Below are positions 1 to 12,077 of a stretch of DNA of 64,000 nucleotides, piece by piece. The stretch is from assembly GCA_035610365.1 (NCBI GenBank), contig CM069439.1, forward strand, positions 22,333,533-22,397,532, read 5' to 3'. A program made the translations under genes and the position numbers. Within the stretch, counting starts at the first letter, position 1, and the number at the start of each line of letters is the position of its first letter. Source of the DNA: Aquatica leii (lineage: Eukaryota > Arthropoda > Insecta > Coleoptera > Lampyridae). The notes beneath the pieces were generated by a model. The model was given only the letters and a program-made list of their open reading frames with translations, had not been told where the DNA came from and made no database searches.

Positions 1-309
1 TACAAGATTCTGTAGGTCGCGTATGGTAAAAGGAAACCCCCACTTCGCCGCTATTTGCAACCCCTCGACAATGCGATTTTCGTCCGCACTTGAAAGAACT
101 GTCGGTCTTCCATACTTATTCATTTGCAATCCTCGGGATTTGCGAGATAATGTGCCAAGGGATATTGCATACAGTTTGGATGTCTCACGTAACGAAATTT
201 TTTTCTTTTTAATTTCATCTAGGGCTCTTTCAAGAGCATCGATTGAATATCCCGCGTATTTCCGAGCCGCGGGTGTTTTTCTAGTTCGTGGTATAGAAGA
301 TGCTAGGTT
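1..309 (-). CDS. Pipsqueak/CENP-B-type HTH exon, partial (pogo/Tigger-like)
   Basis: On the minus strand an open frame runs from about 309 to the window edge with no stop. It carries a pipsqueak-type helix-turn-helix: an alanine/lysine-rich start, then DALERALDEIKKKKISLRE, KLYAISLGTLSRKSRG, and the linker NKYGRPTVLSSADEN. In this family the domain binds DNA and is usually followed by a DDE domain related to pogo/Tigger and Jerky proteins; that part would lie left of the window. Just upstream on the minus strand is a pyrimidine-rich run ending TTTTTAG, a plausible splice acceptor, so this may be a real exon. Against that, the usual start Met-Pro-Arg-Thr reads Ile-Pro-Arg-Thr here. It could be a domesticated host gene or a decayed pogo-type transposon. 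Confidence 0.6.
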
Positions 310-1102
310 CTAAAAATAAAAGTAAGTATAAAATAAGGTAGATATCTAAGGAGTATCTAAGATTAAGAAGCAGTTACACAAATTTGACCATTTTTGTATA
401 TGGGTCGAAAACTTGGTACAATGCCTGAAAACTTAGAACGCCGTTCCAAGTTTTCATACTTAAAAAAAATATGTACCAACATACAAAAATTTTATTACAT
501 CTGGCAACGCCGCTGAGTTTCAATATCAAAACATATACTTGTTTTCAGCTATACATTTATAGAATACCTCAATTACTAACTATTTTGTTTTATATTTACA
601 TACTTGTATCGGAGAAGTTTTTTCGTGCTTATTTTTTACGTTTTTCAACAAGAATTTTAAAATCGCATTAAAATAATCTCTTGGGCACTGATCAAAACGC
701 TTTTATTTTTTCCCGGCACAAACGGAATGACTAATAACTGGCGTAATGCTTTTGAACTACTATAAAAGCATTATTGCCAGTTTTTATATTAAATTTTACA
801 TAACGAAATTTCGTTCCAAGTTGTACTCCGGTTCCAAGTTACACGGTTTTACGGTACTACAGTATAAGAATGGAAATAAACTCAAAATTTTGCAAATTTT
901 TAGCCAACGATGCAGCCAAATTTTTTACGTTATTTTTAAAGTTTTCTTCGCTTATTTCAAACAGAGCATCATAAACCTTCCCAAGTTGATACCTAAAAGG
1001 AGTTATTGCATCTATGCTATACTAGACCATTAAGTATCCGATAAAGGTTTTAAAGTTAAATTTGTTACATTAGATATATTAGATTTCAGAATTGACTAGC
1101 GT
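310..1102. other. AT-rich stretch, nothing recognised
   Basis: Low-complexity AT-rich sequence. Two open stretches on the plus strand (471-671 and 746-1033) have Leu/Ile/Phe/Lys-rich composition expected by chance in AT-rich DNA and match no family I know. Confidence 0.5.
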
Positions 1103-1480
1103 TTAAAAGCTAAAAAGATACAGTTCTTGAACTAAAGAATAAAAATTGATGCTCAAAGTATTCGATTTTGCTGCATCATTGATGACTAAATTTAGGGTAT
1201 GATTGGAACAAAGCGGATTGAATTCCAAATTTTTTTTTTTTATACTACGCATATTTGCCCCATTGTCGTAACCCTGACCCCGCAAATCGTTGATATTTAA
1301 GCCTTCCTTCTCTAACACCGACAAAACAAGTTTTGTCAAGCCTTCAGCAATATTTGGCAAAGTAGACTCGGGCTTTGAAAAAAAATGCGTAATTTAGACA
1401 TGGTTTTCTAGCTCTTCCTCTCTTTTTCTTTTATTTACAAAATTTTGGTTTTCAGACCATTTCTTCTTTTTTTCTGACAT
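1103..1480 (-). pseudogene. hAT transposase relic (ZMYM1-like type), internally deleted
   Basis: Minus strand. It begins at 1480 with MSEKKKKWSENQNF and a lysine/glutamate-rich tract, as in the N-termini of insect hAT proteins of the zinc-finger-MYM-1-like type. After a deletion the frame resumes with LPNIAEGLTKLVLSVLEKEG, then RGQGYDNGANMRS and CSNHTLNLVINDAAKS, the conserved DxGAN/CxxHxLNL core of the RNase H-like domain. The BED/TTF zinc finger, most of the catalytic domain and the C-terminal dimerisation domain are missing. The sequence between the DNGANM motif and the CSNH motif is also shortened. It is clearly dead. No terminal repeats or target duplication were found around it. Confidence 0.7.
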
Positions 1481-2238
1481 CCTGTATACTATAAAGAAAT
1501 TAATACGTAAGTAAACAAATTGACTAATTATTCATGAAAAATGGAAATGTTTCGACGTCTCAAACTCAAACTCAAAGGTATTTTCTCAACATTACTTATT
1601 TTAAGTTATTTCAAAATTTTTATAATTAGTAATATTATTGCTTATTAGTTATTCTGTTTGAATTTACTTTAATTAACAATGATGTTTATATAATCAATTT
1701 TTGAGATCCAAGTTTTTGGCTTTTAATGTTTTAATAAATATAAAATAAAAAATTAATTTTACATAAATTTACCTTAATTCACAACACAAAACAAATTACT
1801 ATAATGTCTGTAAAACTACAAAAAACTAAAGTTTCAAAAGCAGATATCTTTCACCCCATGCACCTTTTTACTTCGCTATGTTAATTATCGATTGGGCATC
1901 AGGCAACAAATGAAATCGCGGCCGATTCAGCGCTTATATATATAAAGTTTTGTATATTGCAAGCGTAGGCAAAAAAAAAGGCTTGTGTACTCGTTGGCTC
2001 GTTGCAAACCAAATTTCAAGCTCAAACATGAATGAAATCAGATTTGTTTGAGTTCACACAATTCATGTTATCATGTTACGTATTACGTATTCGATCAAAT
2101 AAATGCTATTATTGCGTACTCTCATTTAAAAAATATATTATTTTCGAGCGGTTCCTTCGTCTCAAAGAGTAAAAATAAAAAAAATAGTCTAATAAAAAAC
2201 AATTCCTTACTTTTTTTAATAATTATAAATCTACTGAA
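1481..2238. other. AT-rich spacer, nothing recognised
   Basis: No coding signal beyond short AT-driven open frames. The last part (about 1850-2238) may belong to the 5' region of the Gypsy fossil that follows, but I could not define its 5' LTR. Confidence 0.4.
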
Positions 2239-5200
2239 ATGTTAGCTGCCAATTTTGGAGAAGTTAATGTCCTACGTCCAATGCTACGTATTACAGTAAG
2301 TGATCTTACAGGATTAGCATTTATAGATTCTAGTGCACGATCAGGCGTAGCTGGTCAAAGATTATGTAGACATTTGTTGGAAAAGAAAGTAGCATACACT
2401 GAATCAATTATAGAATTGATTTTGACAGATGAAAAATCTAAAAATGTTCCTGTTTTGTCGTTTAATGGAACATTAATTTTTCAATAATATGCTATTCCGC
2501 AACAATTTATATGAACATGTAAATAGCAAAACACGTTTAGGTGTAGATTTTATTACTGCCGCTAATATCTTATTAAATATAACAAAAATGGAATACTAGT
2601 TTATAGATGAACCATAGGATGCTTATACCTTACTTGTAGAACCTCGAATGAATGATCAAAATTATACAGTTGAGATATCATTAACTCTTCGTGACAATGA
2701 AGGTATTGAATTGAATGATGTTAAAAAGAAACAGCTCAATGATCTTATAACACATTATTGACGAGTATTCTCTGATAATTAGGAAGCGATGCTTTTTGCT
2801 GAGCATGCTATTAAATTAAACGATCACAGTCCAATTGCAGTACCGCCATACAAACTATCACCTGCGAAAAAGGAAATACTAAAAAATGAAATTAAAAAAA
2901 TGATAGAAGGTGACATCATCGAAGAATGCGAGTTAGTGTTAGTGCCGAAAAAAAATGGAAAAATGAGATAGTGTTACAGTTCCAGACCGTTACTGACTTT
3001 GGAGGATCGATGATTAAATGCTACAAAGCCGACAATGTGTATGTCTACAATTGATTTAACTTCTGGATACTGGTAAATCTCAGTGAAACCCGAAAACATT
3101 TGTCCTGATTTAAGAAAAATATCCGCAATTTTATCGTTTTTGCAGACTTGCAGTTGGTTTCGAAGGTGCACACCAAACTTCGCCGAGATCGCACGACCAT
3201 TTAGTCAACTAACTCGCAAAGCTGTTACCTAGTGTTAGGGACCGGAGCAAGAAAAAGCGTGAGCAGTACTAAAACGTTTGCTAACTACTTCACCCATTCT
3301 ACGACCTGCAGATCCAAGTCTACCATACAATTTAAGAACGGAAGCCAGCTTATATGCTCTGGGTGCTTGTCTACTCTAGGGAGAGGAACCCGACAAACGT
3401 CTCGTTGAATATGTAAGTCGTTTGCTAAGTGCTGCTGAACGAAACTTTAGCACTACGGAACGAGAAGTTTTGGCAGTAGTCTATGCAGTGCAAAAGTTCA
3501 GAGGTTATTTGAATGGATCTACGGTAACCATAACGACTGAGAATTAACCGTTACGATGGCTTATATCTCTACGTTCTCCGAGTGGTCGTCTGGTATGACG
3601 GGCGCTGATCTTACAATCGTTTGACATAAAAATAAAGTACACTCCTGGACACAGCAAAGTTATAGTAGACACGCTATTACTTCCTCTGTGTCATGATGCC
3701 AACTTAAATTTATGTTCTGTGTGTACTGCTTTTGTGTTAATGCCAACTGAATCGTCAAGAATTACTCGAGAAAAACAATTAAGTGAACGTGATCTAGCAA
3801 AGGTGATTACGTGTTTTAAAAATCCGACACCAAATGAAATAGACTTCCATCAATAGAGTGTTTGAGATTACCTTATGTTAAACGGAATACAATACCGTTA
3901 TCCGTGACAGTAATAGTGACAGTAAAAAGGTTGAATTGGTTTTGCCTTCTTCAGAAGTGGGAAGTACTCTCTACTAGCTGGTTATTATGGTGTAGATAAA
4001 ACTTATACTGAAATTGCCGCTAAATACTATTAGCCATCCATCCGACACGATATTGAACAGCATGTAAAAAAATGCTAAGTGTCATCGTTCTAAACCAAAA
4101 AATTTAAAGCCAGCTGAACTATTACAAAGTTTAGTGTTAGCACAAAGGTACGAAAACTTAGCTATGGATTTGGTTGGACCCCTTCCAGAGACGGAAGCAG
4201 GGGAACGTTCGATATTTGCAATAGAGGATACGGCGACAAAATGGATGAAGTTTTTCCCATTAAAGCAAGCAACCTTCAAAACCTACGCAAAATGCCTTAT
4301 TGGTGAGATCATCCTAAGATATGGAACCCCTCGTCGAGTTATCAGCGATCATCGTAGTCAATTTGTTGGGAGGGTAATGCAACAAGTTGCGTATTGTCTA
4401 AGATTTAAACAGGCCCTCACGCCTTTATATTATCCGTCTTCAAATCTTAAAGAGCGACGAAACCGAGATCTGAAGATACAGTTATCTATTATTGTAGGAA
4501 CGGAACATACAAAATGAAAGAAAGCATTGGCTTCGATACGACTCACAGTGAATAGCAGCAAGCATTTGTCTACGGGTTGTAGTCCTGCGTATTTGAGTTT
4601 TAGACAAAAACTAAAGAACCCTAGTGATTTCAAACGGGACTTGCGCACTGTACTAGAAAATAAAAATTTCATACTAGAGATTACCCCATATCTCCAGACG
4701 ATCGAGAAAACTTTGTACAATGTTCGGGAAAGACATGAGGCAGCACAAGACAAAAATAAGAAGTATGTTGACAAGCACCGCCGAGACATAGAACCTTTCG
4801 AAGTTTGTGATCGGGTACTGGTTGACACCCATATCTTGAGCAAAGAGTCGAATTCAGTGAGTGCTAAATTGGCTCCAAAACGAGATGGACCATATCTTAT
4901 TATTCAAAAGGTATCGCCTACATCTAATACCCTTGCTGCTTCTGGTCAACCCGATGTTTTATTCGGAACCTACTATGTTTTGATTGGCACTTTTTGTAGA
5001 AGACGAAAGTGTGAGTCCAGCACCGATCTACCCCATGAGAAAAAGAGGCCGACCCTGTAAGGCTATAACAGAGAATACGACGCAACCTTCTTCAGATAAA
5101 GAAGACCTGACTATAACAGTTCCAGTAGTAGATGATTATGAACAACGAGTACTACGTATCCTCGCCGAGCCCGCATGATTATTCAACCATGTACAGCACC

Positions 5201-5430
5201 TTGGTGTGCATCATCAATTAATTTATTGCAGATACCATTCACTGTTGGATCTTACCCGAGACGGTACGTGAAATCCAAAGGGGGAGAATTGTAACCGGTG
5301 CTAGTAGTAGAGATACAACCCGAATTTGGACATGTAGTTTTGTTAATGTTATTTACCCACGTTAAAGTAAAAGTAAATAAAATAAAGGTGCGGTGTTTGC
5401 AGTCAGCCACATGTTCTTTTACTCTAACTT
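2239..5430 (+). mobile_element. Ty3/Gypsy LTR retrotransposon fossil
   Basis: Fossil on the plus strand. Parts in order: a retropepsin-like piece (about 2290-2480, FIDSSARSGVAG), a short piece of the reverse transcriptase N-terminus (about 2789-2970), RNase H (about 3390-3600, AERNFSTTEREVLAVVYAV), the integrase core (about 4130-4440, LAMDLVGPLPETEAGERS) and the integrase C-terminal region (about 4530-5060). A purine run at 5277-5288 followed by TGTAAC is consistent with a polypurine tract and the start of a 3' LTR at about 5290. The LTR probably ends near 5400-5430, where a Penelope fragment begins. I could not place a 5' LTR. The element is broken, with of the order of ten or more breaks and most of the reverse transcriptase absent, so it is probably old. 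Confidence 0.8.
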
Positions 5431-5625
5431 CAATAGAGCGTCCCGTCTGTCCTATATAACTTGATTTACAGAAACATGAAATTTTGTAAACTTTGGCATG
5501 TTTTAGAGCCCCTTGTTTGCCTTTAGCAGATGTAAACCAGGTGTTCAGGGTATCCTTAGCCGTAAAGACAATTTTAATATTATGTTTCTTTAGCAGGGTG
5601 TTTTTGTTTTTAACTCAACATTTTT
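5400..5625 (-). pseudogene. Penelope-like element, GIY-YIG endonuclease scrap
   Basis: On the minus strand the translation reads LLKKHNIKIVFTAKDTLNTW, then AKVYKISCFCKSSYIGQTGR and SIEVRVKEHVADC. The Y-K-I-x-C-x-C...Y-I-G-x-T-G-R-S pattern is the GIY-YIG endonuclease that follows the reverse transcriptase in Penelope-like elements. Only this domain is present. Its downstream side runs into the 3' end of the Gypsy fossil, so one element inserted beside or into the other. A piece of Penelope reverse transcriptase lies right next to it on the opposite strand. Confidence 0.75.
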
Positions 5626-5659
5626 CATAATTTAGTTTTAAAATATTCCATGTAAATAT

Positions 5660-6060
5660 TGACTATAACTGGAGAGAGCGGTGAATCCATGATATTGAGA
5701 GCAGATAGAGGAAACGCTACAGTCGTTATAAACATACAAGATTACAACGACAAAATGACGAACTTACTCTCAGAAGATAGCTGTGCCTCTAATGTCTGTG
5801 CAAAACCGACTCTCGGAATTGGGTAGAGTTGTACTGCTATAACCCATCAAAAGATTACTTTTCTCACGATTACTACTACCACGTTGGTTCACGATAAAAT
5901 TGGATAAAAACGTGTCTGTTTTAAAAGCATTAACACAACATGATGTAGGTGCACCGCTGAAGGCGACTAACAGTACAAGTATACTGCTAATCAGTAGTCT
6001 TTTCTCTAACAATTTGTCTTCCATTAGTTCAATAGTTCATGAAACTTCTATGCTGATGTG
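5660..6060 (+). pseudogene. Penelope-like element, reverse transcriptase N-part
   Basis: On the plus strand ILRADRGNATVVINIQDYN followed by KMTNLLSED matches the N-terminal reverse transcriptase region of Penelope-like elements, whose usual form is L-x-A-D-K-G-N-A-T-V-V-M. Further on, HDVGAPLKATNSTSILLISS resembles the HKxGxPLR...NSPTYxLSK segment of the same protein, but only loosely. The catalytic YxDD part is absent. The piece lies head-to-head with the endonuclease scrap at 5400-5625. Confidence 0.6.
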
Positions 6061-9000
6061 CCATTGCTATAATTTTAGTATTTTTAAGAAAAAACACTTT
6101 TTTACTTAATAAAACTTGCACGATTGTTTTCTCTGGAAAATTAAAAACAATTTTTTACCGTCAATTTTAAAAGCGTTATTTTTTTATACCCGTCACGATT
6201 CTATTCAAAACTTGATTCTATTTAATGCTACTCAAGTATAATAGTGTTATAAACCGTATGTATTCGTTAGTAAGTAACAAGCATTTCAAAGAATGTAAAA
6301 TACCAAATTGTTACTTCTAAATAAGTTATTGAATACATATTAACCATTGCGTTGCGTATTTTGTTTTTTTTAATTGTTTTTTTTTATTTACTCGGCTGTT
6401 ATATTAATCTATGTATATGCACCATATATATAACGTCGCATTGTTTAGTACTGAAACGTTCCAGAAATATTTGTAAGCTTTGAGACAATTGTCAAAAGAG
6501 ATGGAATATCTTAGATACTAGAAATTAAAAAATATTTAAAATAGATTGGTGTTTAGTCTGGTCTAGTCTAAAATCGTAAGAAAAATAATCTATCGGTCTC
6601 AATAACTGAAGTGTACGTTATAAGAAGTACGTACGGGTGTACATAAATACAACGTCGTATAAATGTATTTTACGTTGTGGTTTTATCCCGCAGTTTTATT
6701 CAAAACTGTTTTGAAATACGCGGGTGTAAAATCAACTTGCAAGGTTTACTGCCGTTATAGCTTATTTATAGTGACTAATTAAAATTTATCCGCAGATAGT
6801 ATACTGTTACAGTAAGTGTTTTTAGTTAGGTTTATAATAATTAATAATTGTGTAAATACTTAGCTTAAATAAATCAGTTTAGATAAACTACAGTACGATA
6901 CCAAAAATAGTTTAAATTTTGATTTTCACACATTTTTGTATTTGAGTAACGAAAGTAACAAGTAACAAATAACGGATACTTTAATCGACACTACTCAATA
7001 CATAGATTACTTCAACAAATTTATTTAAATAAATTTTATTATTTTGATTCTTCTATGTTTGTTAATAAAAAGCGTTAGTAGTTTTACTTAGTGACAGCAA
7101 CAAAAGCAAAAAAACAATTATCTTTATGATCAAATTGTTTCTTTGAAACTTAATTATGAAATTTTTAAGTTGAAATTGAGCTAAATTTTTTTTGCATGCT
7201 TTAATGCACAAATAATATGAATGTTGCTTAGCTACTTTTAAAGCAAAATTTTTCGTAGTAATATTACAAATATAAATTAATAAAATAATTTTCAAATATA
7301 GGCATAAACGTAACGTGTATTAAAGACATCGGTTTCGTCCCTAAAAAACGTTTTACAAGTTTTAATAACTTTTATATCGTTGCCTAATTTATCATTTTTC
7401 AATTTAACACGTAATTACTCAACTTTATGTCATAATGTAATATGTAATCTTTATCCATTTGAACGTTCAGTTTGATGTCTATTAATATATTTCTTGGAGT
7501 AGATAAAATTACCTATATTTTTATTATTAGAGGTTATAATTATTTCATTTTATTTTGCCATAAATATTTTTTTTTGTTTACAAAACAAAAAAAAAATTAA
7601 ATAAAACTAAATACGTTAAAATCGTTATCTATTTTGTGTTATTTTGTGTCTTAGTATCGCTACCTATAATTCTTTGTTAATCCAAAGGTTGATTATCATC
7701 AGTTTAGCCGTTTTAGCCTTTAAACATCAGTATTTTTACTTTTGTTCTGATATTTATTGCTTTTTTGCAATTGTAACTAAACCAATATTTTTTTTATAAA
7801 ACAAAGTTAACAAATGTTATCATTAAATATAAACCTACGTTTTGTAAAAATTGTATAAAATGTTTTTTTTTAATAACTTTTACATATTGATTTTAAATGT
7901 AAGAGATATATGTACTATTATATTTCGAAGTATTATATATTGGTGTAATTCATTATTGAGTGTTAAACTTAAAATAAGTATTGTTGATACTTCACAGTTA
8001 AAAACCTCGTTACCTTTATTTAATCCTTAATAAAACTTGGTATTATTTGAAAAACTCATTAGAATTTAAAATGTTAAGTAACTTACATACATAAATATAA
8101 CACATATACCTGCAGGGTGCCATTAAATGTGGAATATAACACATTCTTTGCTTTACATTTCGTTGATTTACAACACATTTTAATAAAGTTTTTAAAATAA
8201 AATAATTTTATTTTTTAAATTTATACAAACGTTCAAACTTAATTTCCGCGTGCTTATGTAAGTACAAATGTAAGAGTTGCTTTAAACGTTTCTAGTAACT
8301 CTTGAAAGATTTTGATAAATATAAAAAAAAAATGTTAGTTTTTTTATAAAAATAAAATTTTAAAATTTGCATAAATTTGTAAACAATAAAACTCGGAAAT
8401 TAGACTTTACTACAAAATTTATATTTACAAATTATTACAAATACGTTATAATTTATATTAATAACGTGTATGTTTTACTTTAGCTTTAACTATAAACTGA
8501 ATCGCTTTAGATGTTGATTAGATTATCTTTAAATTTGTGTCAAAATTTTAATTTGTTTTTAACTGCTTGTTTTAATTAAACTTTGCAACAAATTTATTTG
8601 AACATTGTTGAATAATATTTTAATTTATTTTGGGGTTGAGTTTTTAACTTACTACGTTGTTTTTCCGTTATTTATTACCTAAACTTTACTTTTTTGTTTT
8701 ATGAATGTAGTCAGTTGTAATTTTATTTTTAAACCACTACATTTTAAGCATTTTGTATTAAACAAAAATTTCTATAATTACTGTAGCCGTTTTTCACAAG
8801 GTTAAAGTTGCATAATATGGTCAAATGAAAGTATTCTTTACAGTGCTTTGAACAATGCTGTTTCAAACTACAGCTCTAATTATGACTTCAAAGCAATTAC
8901 AGTACTTTCCTTCATTGACACAAAACTACCTAGCAAATGCAGTTTACAATTTAGATGCAATAAGATGTAATCCACAAAGTTCCTCAGACAGCTGGCATCT

Positions 9001-9440
9001 AACTAAAAACAAAAATGTAGACCTAAAAATCAAAAGGTTTGTTTTAAAAATAATTTAAAAACCAGAATTTAAAACAAATTTAATTTTTTAAGTAATGGGC
9101 AATAACATTTTCTAAATTTTGTGTTGCAAATAGTTATTCTCACAGTGACTTACAAAATGTACCGAAGCATAAATTAATTGCTTTTGTGGTATTTTTTATA
9201 AAATCAAAACGAATGTTTGGAACTGTGTATATAAAATTTCGTTTTCTGTATTAATGTTTGGATTGCTCGACTTCGAAACTTTTGCCGCTTTTAAGTAATT
9301 TCTAAGTTAATTTTTGCAGTTTAAAAACAATGTTTACACAATTTTTTTTCTTCTAAGTACCTTTATTTTAACAAAATTTTTGAAAATATTATTATCGATA
9401 AATATAATCATACTACTATTATTTGCAAAGTTTGTGTCAT
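6061..9440. other. Long AT-rich stretch without recognisable genes
   Basis: About 3.4 kb of very AT-rich sequence with many A and T runs. The open frames at 7062-7295 (-) and 8855-9058 (+) show no domain, signal peptide or membrane pattern that I trust. Probably intronic or intergenic unique DNA. Confidence 0.5.
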
Positions 9441-9449
9441 TCATCGACA

Positions 9450-10131
9450 TCATTTGGTCGCAAAGAACCTTAATGAACGTTTGCATAAATCACTACATTA
9501 GAGCAGTTAATATAATCAAAAGAAATGTCTTAAATGCGAAATTATTTGCTCAAGTTTGTTTGGACGTTGGTTATCTAAAAGTGCATGTTTGGATCGCTTT
9601 TATTTGCTTTTTGATTCAATTTTGGAATGCCTGGAGAGTAAAGACAATGATTTGGAGCACAATTTAATTATCTCAAAAAGTGACATCGTTTATATGACTA
9701 ATTTATTTGCTAGATTTAACGAGACTAATTTAAACCTATAAGGCGACTCATTCAATTTAATCAAAGCTAAAAATGAATATCTGCGTTTGTTGCAAAACAC
9801 AACGGAGGAAAAGAAGGATAAATAAATTACACCAAGAATCGCAGTTTGCTCACAGTTTAGAAAATATCTATTCACTAAGCTTTAGCTAAAGATGAAAGAT
9901 TTATTCGCTAATTGAAGGCAAGCTAGAGTACCAAACTTGGGAAGAGGAAAATGTTCTGAATTTCCAAATATTTCGAAATTGCAAAGTAGAGATGAATATT
10001 TGTTTGTTTATGGTCAACATTTAACGGTGCTTCATTTAGACTTTAACCAAAGATTTGAAGACATTTTTTACTTGGATATTCCCGTAGTAGCAGAAAATAT
10101 ACGTAATATATTCGTAAATAACATCTGGTAA
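9450..10131 (+). pseudogene. hAT transposase relic (SCAND3/ZBED5-like C-terminal half)
   Basis: Plus strand, in several frames. In order: INHYIRAVNIIKRNVLNAKL and FAQVC (about 9486-9562), then after a frameshift GRWLSKSACLDRFYLLFDSI, LFARFNETNLNL (ending 9741), FNLIKAKNEYL, GRGKCSEFPNISKL and HLTVLHLDFNQRFEDIF with a final IPVVAENI. This order is the central and C-terminal part of hAT transposases of the SCAND3/ZBED5/GTF2IRD2 type: VRWLSKG, then FxxxNLxLQG, then GRxxFxxFP, then RFxDI. There is at least one frameshift (near 9565) and in-frame stops after 9741 and in the following linker. The N-terminal zinc finger and first catalytic part were not found. No terminal repeats were located. Confidence 0.7.
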
Positions 10132-10139
10132 ATATTTAA

Positions 10140-11773
10140 ATGTCACACTTTTTTATATTGGCCATTTATTGTAATGTTATATCAATAATTTATTTAAAAT
10201 AAATATTTTCTAAATATTAGTTAAATATCTTCTAAATATATGTCTTCAATATATGGCAGACATTAGATGTAATAGTCGTCTCAATATTTGTTTTCAATAT
10301 ATGGGAAATATTAGCTTTTAATCTGTTCTAGATGTATCTCGCTATTATTTGTGAGATATTATAATAAGAATAATATTCAAATAAATTTTACTTATATATT
10401 TTTTAAAATGTGTTGTTTATTAATTATTGACCATAGTTACGTAAACAGAAGCATTTCTTTAATTTATGTTTCTTATTAGTGATTACTGTTAAAATTTCTT
10501 TAAATTGTTTTCTGTAAACTTTGAACACCCAACTAAGCAAACATTGAATTTAGGGTGTACTTGCTGCGTTAAAATAAATTATTTACAAAATGATTTTATA
10601 CTTTTCTGTATTTAGAAAACATGATGCAAAAATAAATAATAAGAAAATAAATAAGAACTTACGCAATATAAAAATTTAAATTTTGCAAACTGCAAACATG
10701 AAATCCAGAAGCATATTAGTAAAGAAAACTTTCCTTATTCTAGTTCAGAGTCTATATAACTGTTTCTGACTTCAGTACTCAAAAGCAGGTAAATAATATA
10801 ATTTTTCAATGTTGCAAAGAATTCTACCAAATTTACTGAAAGGTACTTTGTGTAAACCCGTTTAGAATGCCACAAAAATATTTGAAAAAGATTACCTTTA
10901 AAATCATAAATACCTACTAGCATTACCAGTAATTTTACAGCAGAATTAGAATATCTTGTCTAAAATTTCTTTGCAGCAAATGTAGTTTATTATTGTAAAA
11001 TTACTATAATTTTAGTTATAACGCAATTGGTTTTTAAATTCAATTTAAACGCAGATGTTTTGATTTTATATTTTCCTTGTGCAATTTTTTAATAATAAAA
11101 TTGCGTTTGTTATACAACGTTTAACAGATTACATACTAAAATTTTAAATTACTTTTTATTAAAATATGTGCACATAAAAATAATTTTTAAAATAAGCATA
11201 TTTAAATCGTGATAACATCGTGATAAGGTTTTCAGCAAAAATTAAAAAAAAGTTTAAGGAAAACATTTAACATAAATACGTAAATTTAAAATTACAGTTA
11301 AAAATAAGCATAAAAATTTAGATACTGATTAAACATAGATATTAGCTCTATATATAATTGTAATATATACTTTATGTCAGTACTGTGAAAATCATTTCTG
11401 ACTTTAGATGTATTCTAAACGATATTGTTGGTACATGTTCTATAACATTGTTTTTATCTAGTTTTTCAATATTTATAATACATTTTCTACATCTTGCAAT
11501 AAGTGTCTAGGATTAATTTATTTACCTAATGTCATGTAAACTTTTTGTATTCAAGTGTATCAATGATACTGTACGTATATATTTTTAGAATATTAGTATT
11601 ATACACTTTAACAATATCAAGAATATATCTATTACACTAAGCAATATCTAACCGACTTTAAATATAGTATCAAGATCATCATATCGTACATATATTTTGT
11701 GCTACTAGGGTCCCGACTGGGCGTTAAACCTTTTTGCAAGTGGTCAATACAAATACAGGAGCAACTTATTAAA
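10140..11773. other. AT-rich spacer with a short degenerate duplication
   Basis: No genes recognised. Around 10220-10310 a motif similar to TTTTCAATATATGG occurs twice within 70 bases, a short degenerate duplication. The remainder is plain AT-rich sequence. Confidence 0.45.
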
Positions 11774-11776
11774 TTA

Positions 11777-11913
11777 CACTGGTCTGCAAAAAAATATTTT
11801 TTATCGAGCCCTGAGATTATTCCCGGTTATTCTTATGTAAAATGACGTCCTGAATCCAAATATGTCTTCCGTTTTCTTCCATCACCCACCATTTTCGAGG
11901 GAGCTCCAAACCT
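11777..11913 (+). repeat. Left terminal inverted repeat of copy 1
   Basis: Starts CACTGGTCTGCA. It pairs with the reverse complement of about 14128-14256 at roughly three quarters identity by eye, with the best block around 11833-11880. Confidence 0.75.
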
Positions 11914-12077
11914 CTAATTTTACCACTTTTCGATAAATTAATTATAATTTATTTATCGAACGATAATAATAATTATAATAATTATTATAATAATAAATAT
12001 ATAGACATGAATTTAATTTAAATGGGAAAAAGAACTATTTTAGCTATAAACAGTAATAAATAAAAAGATATTCATCG

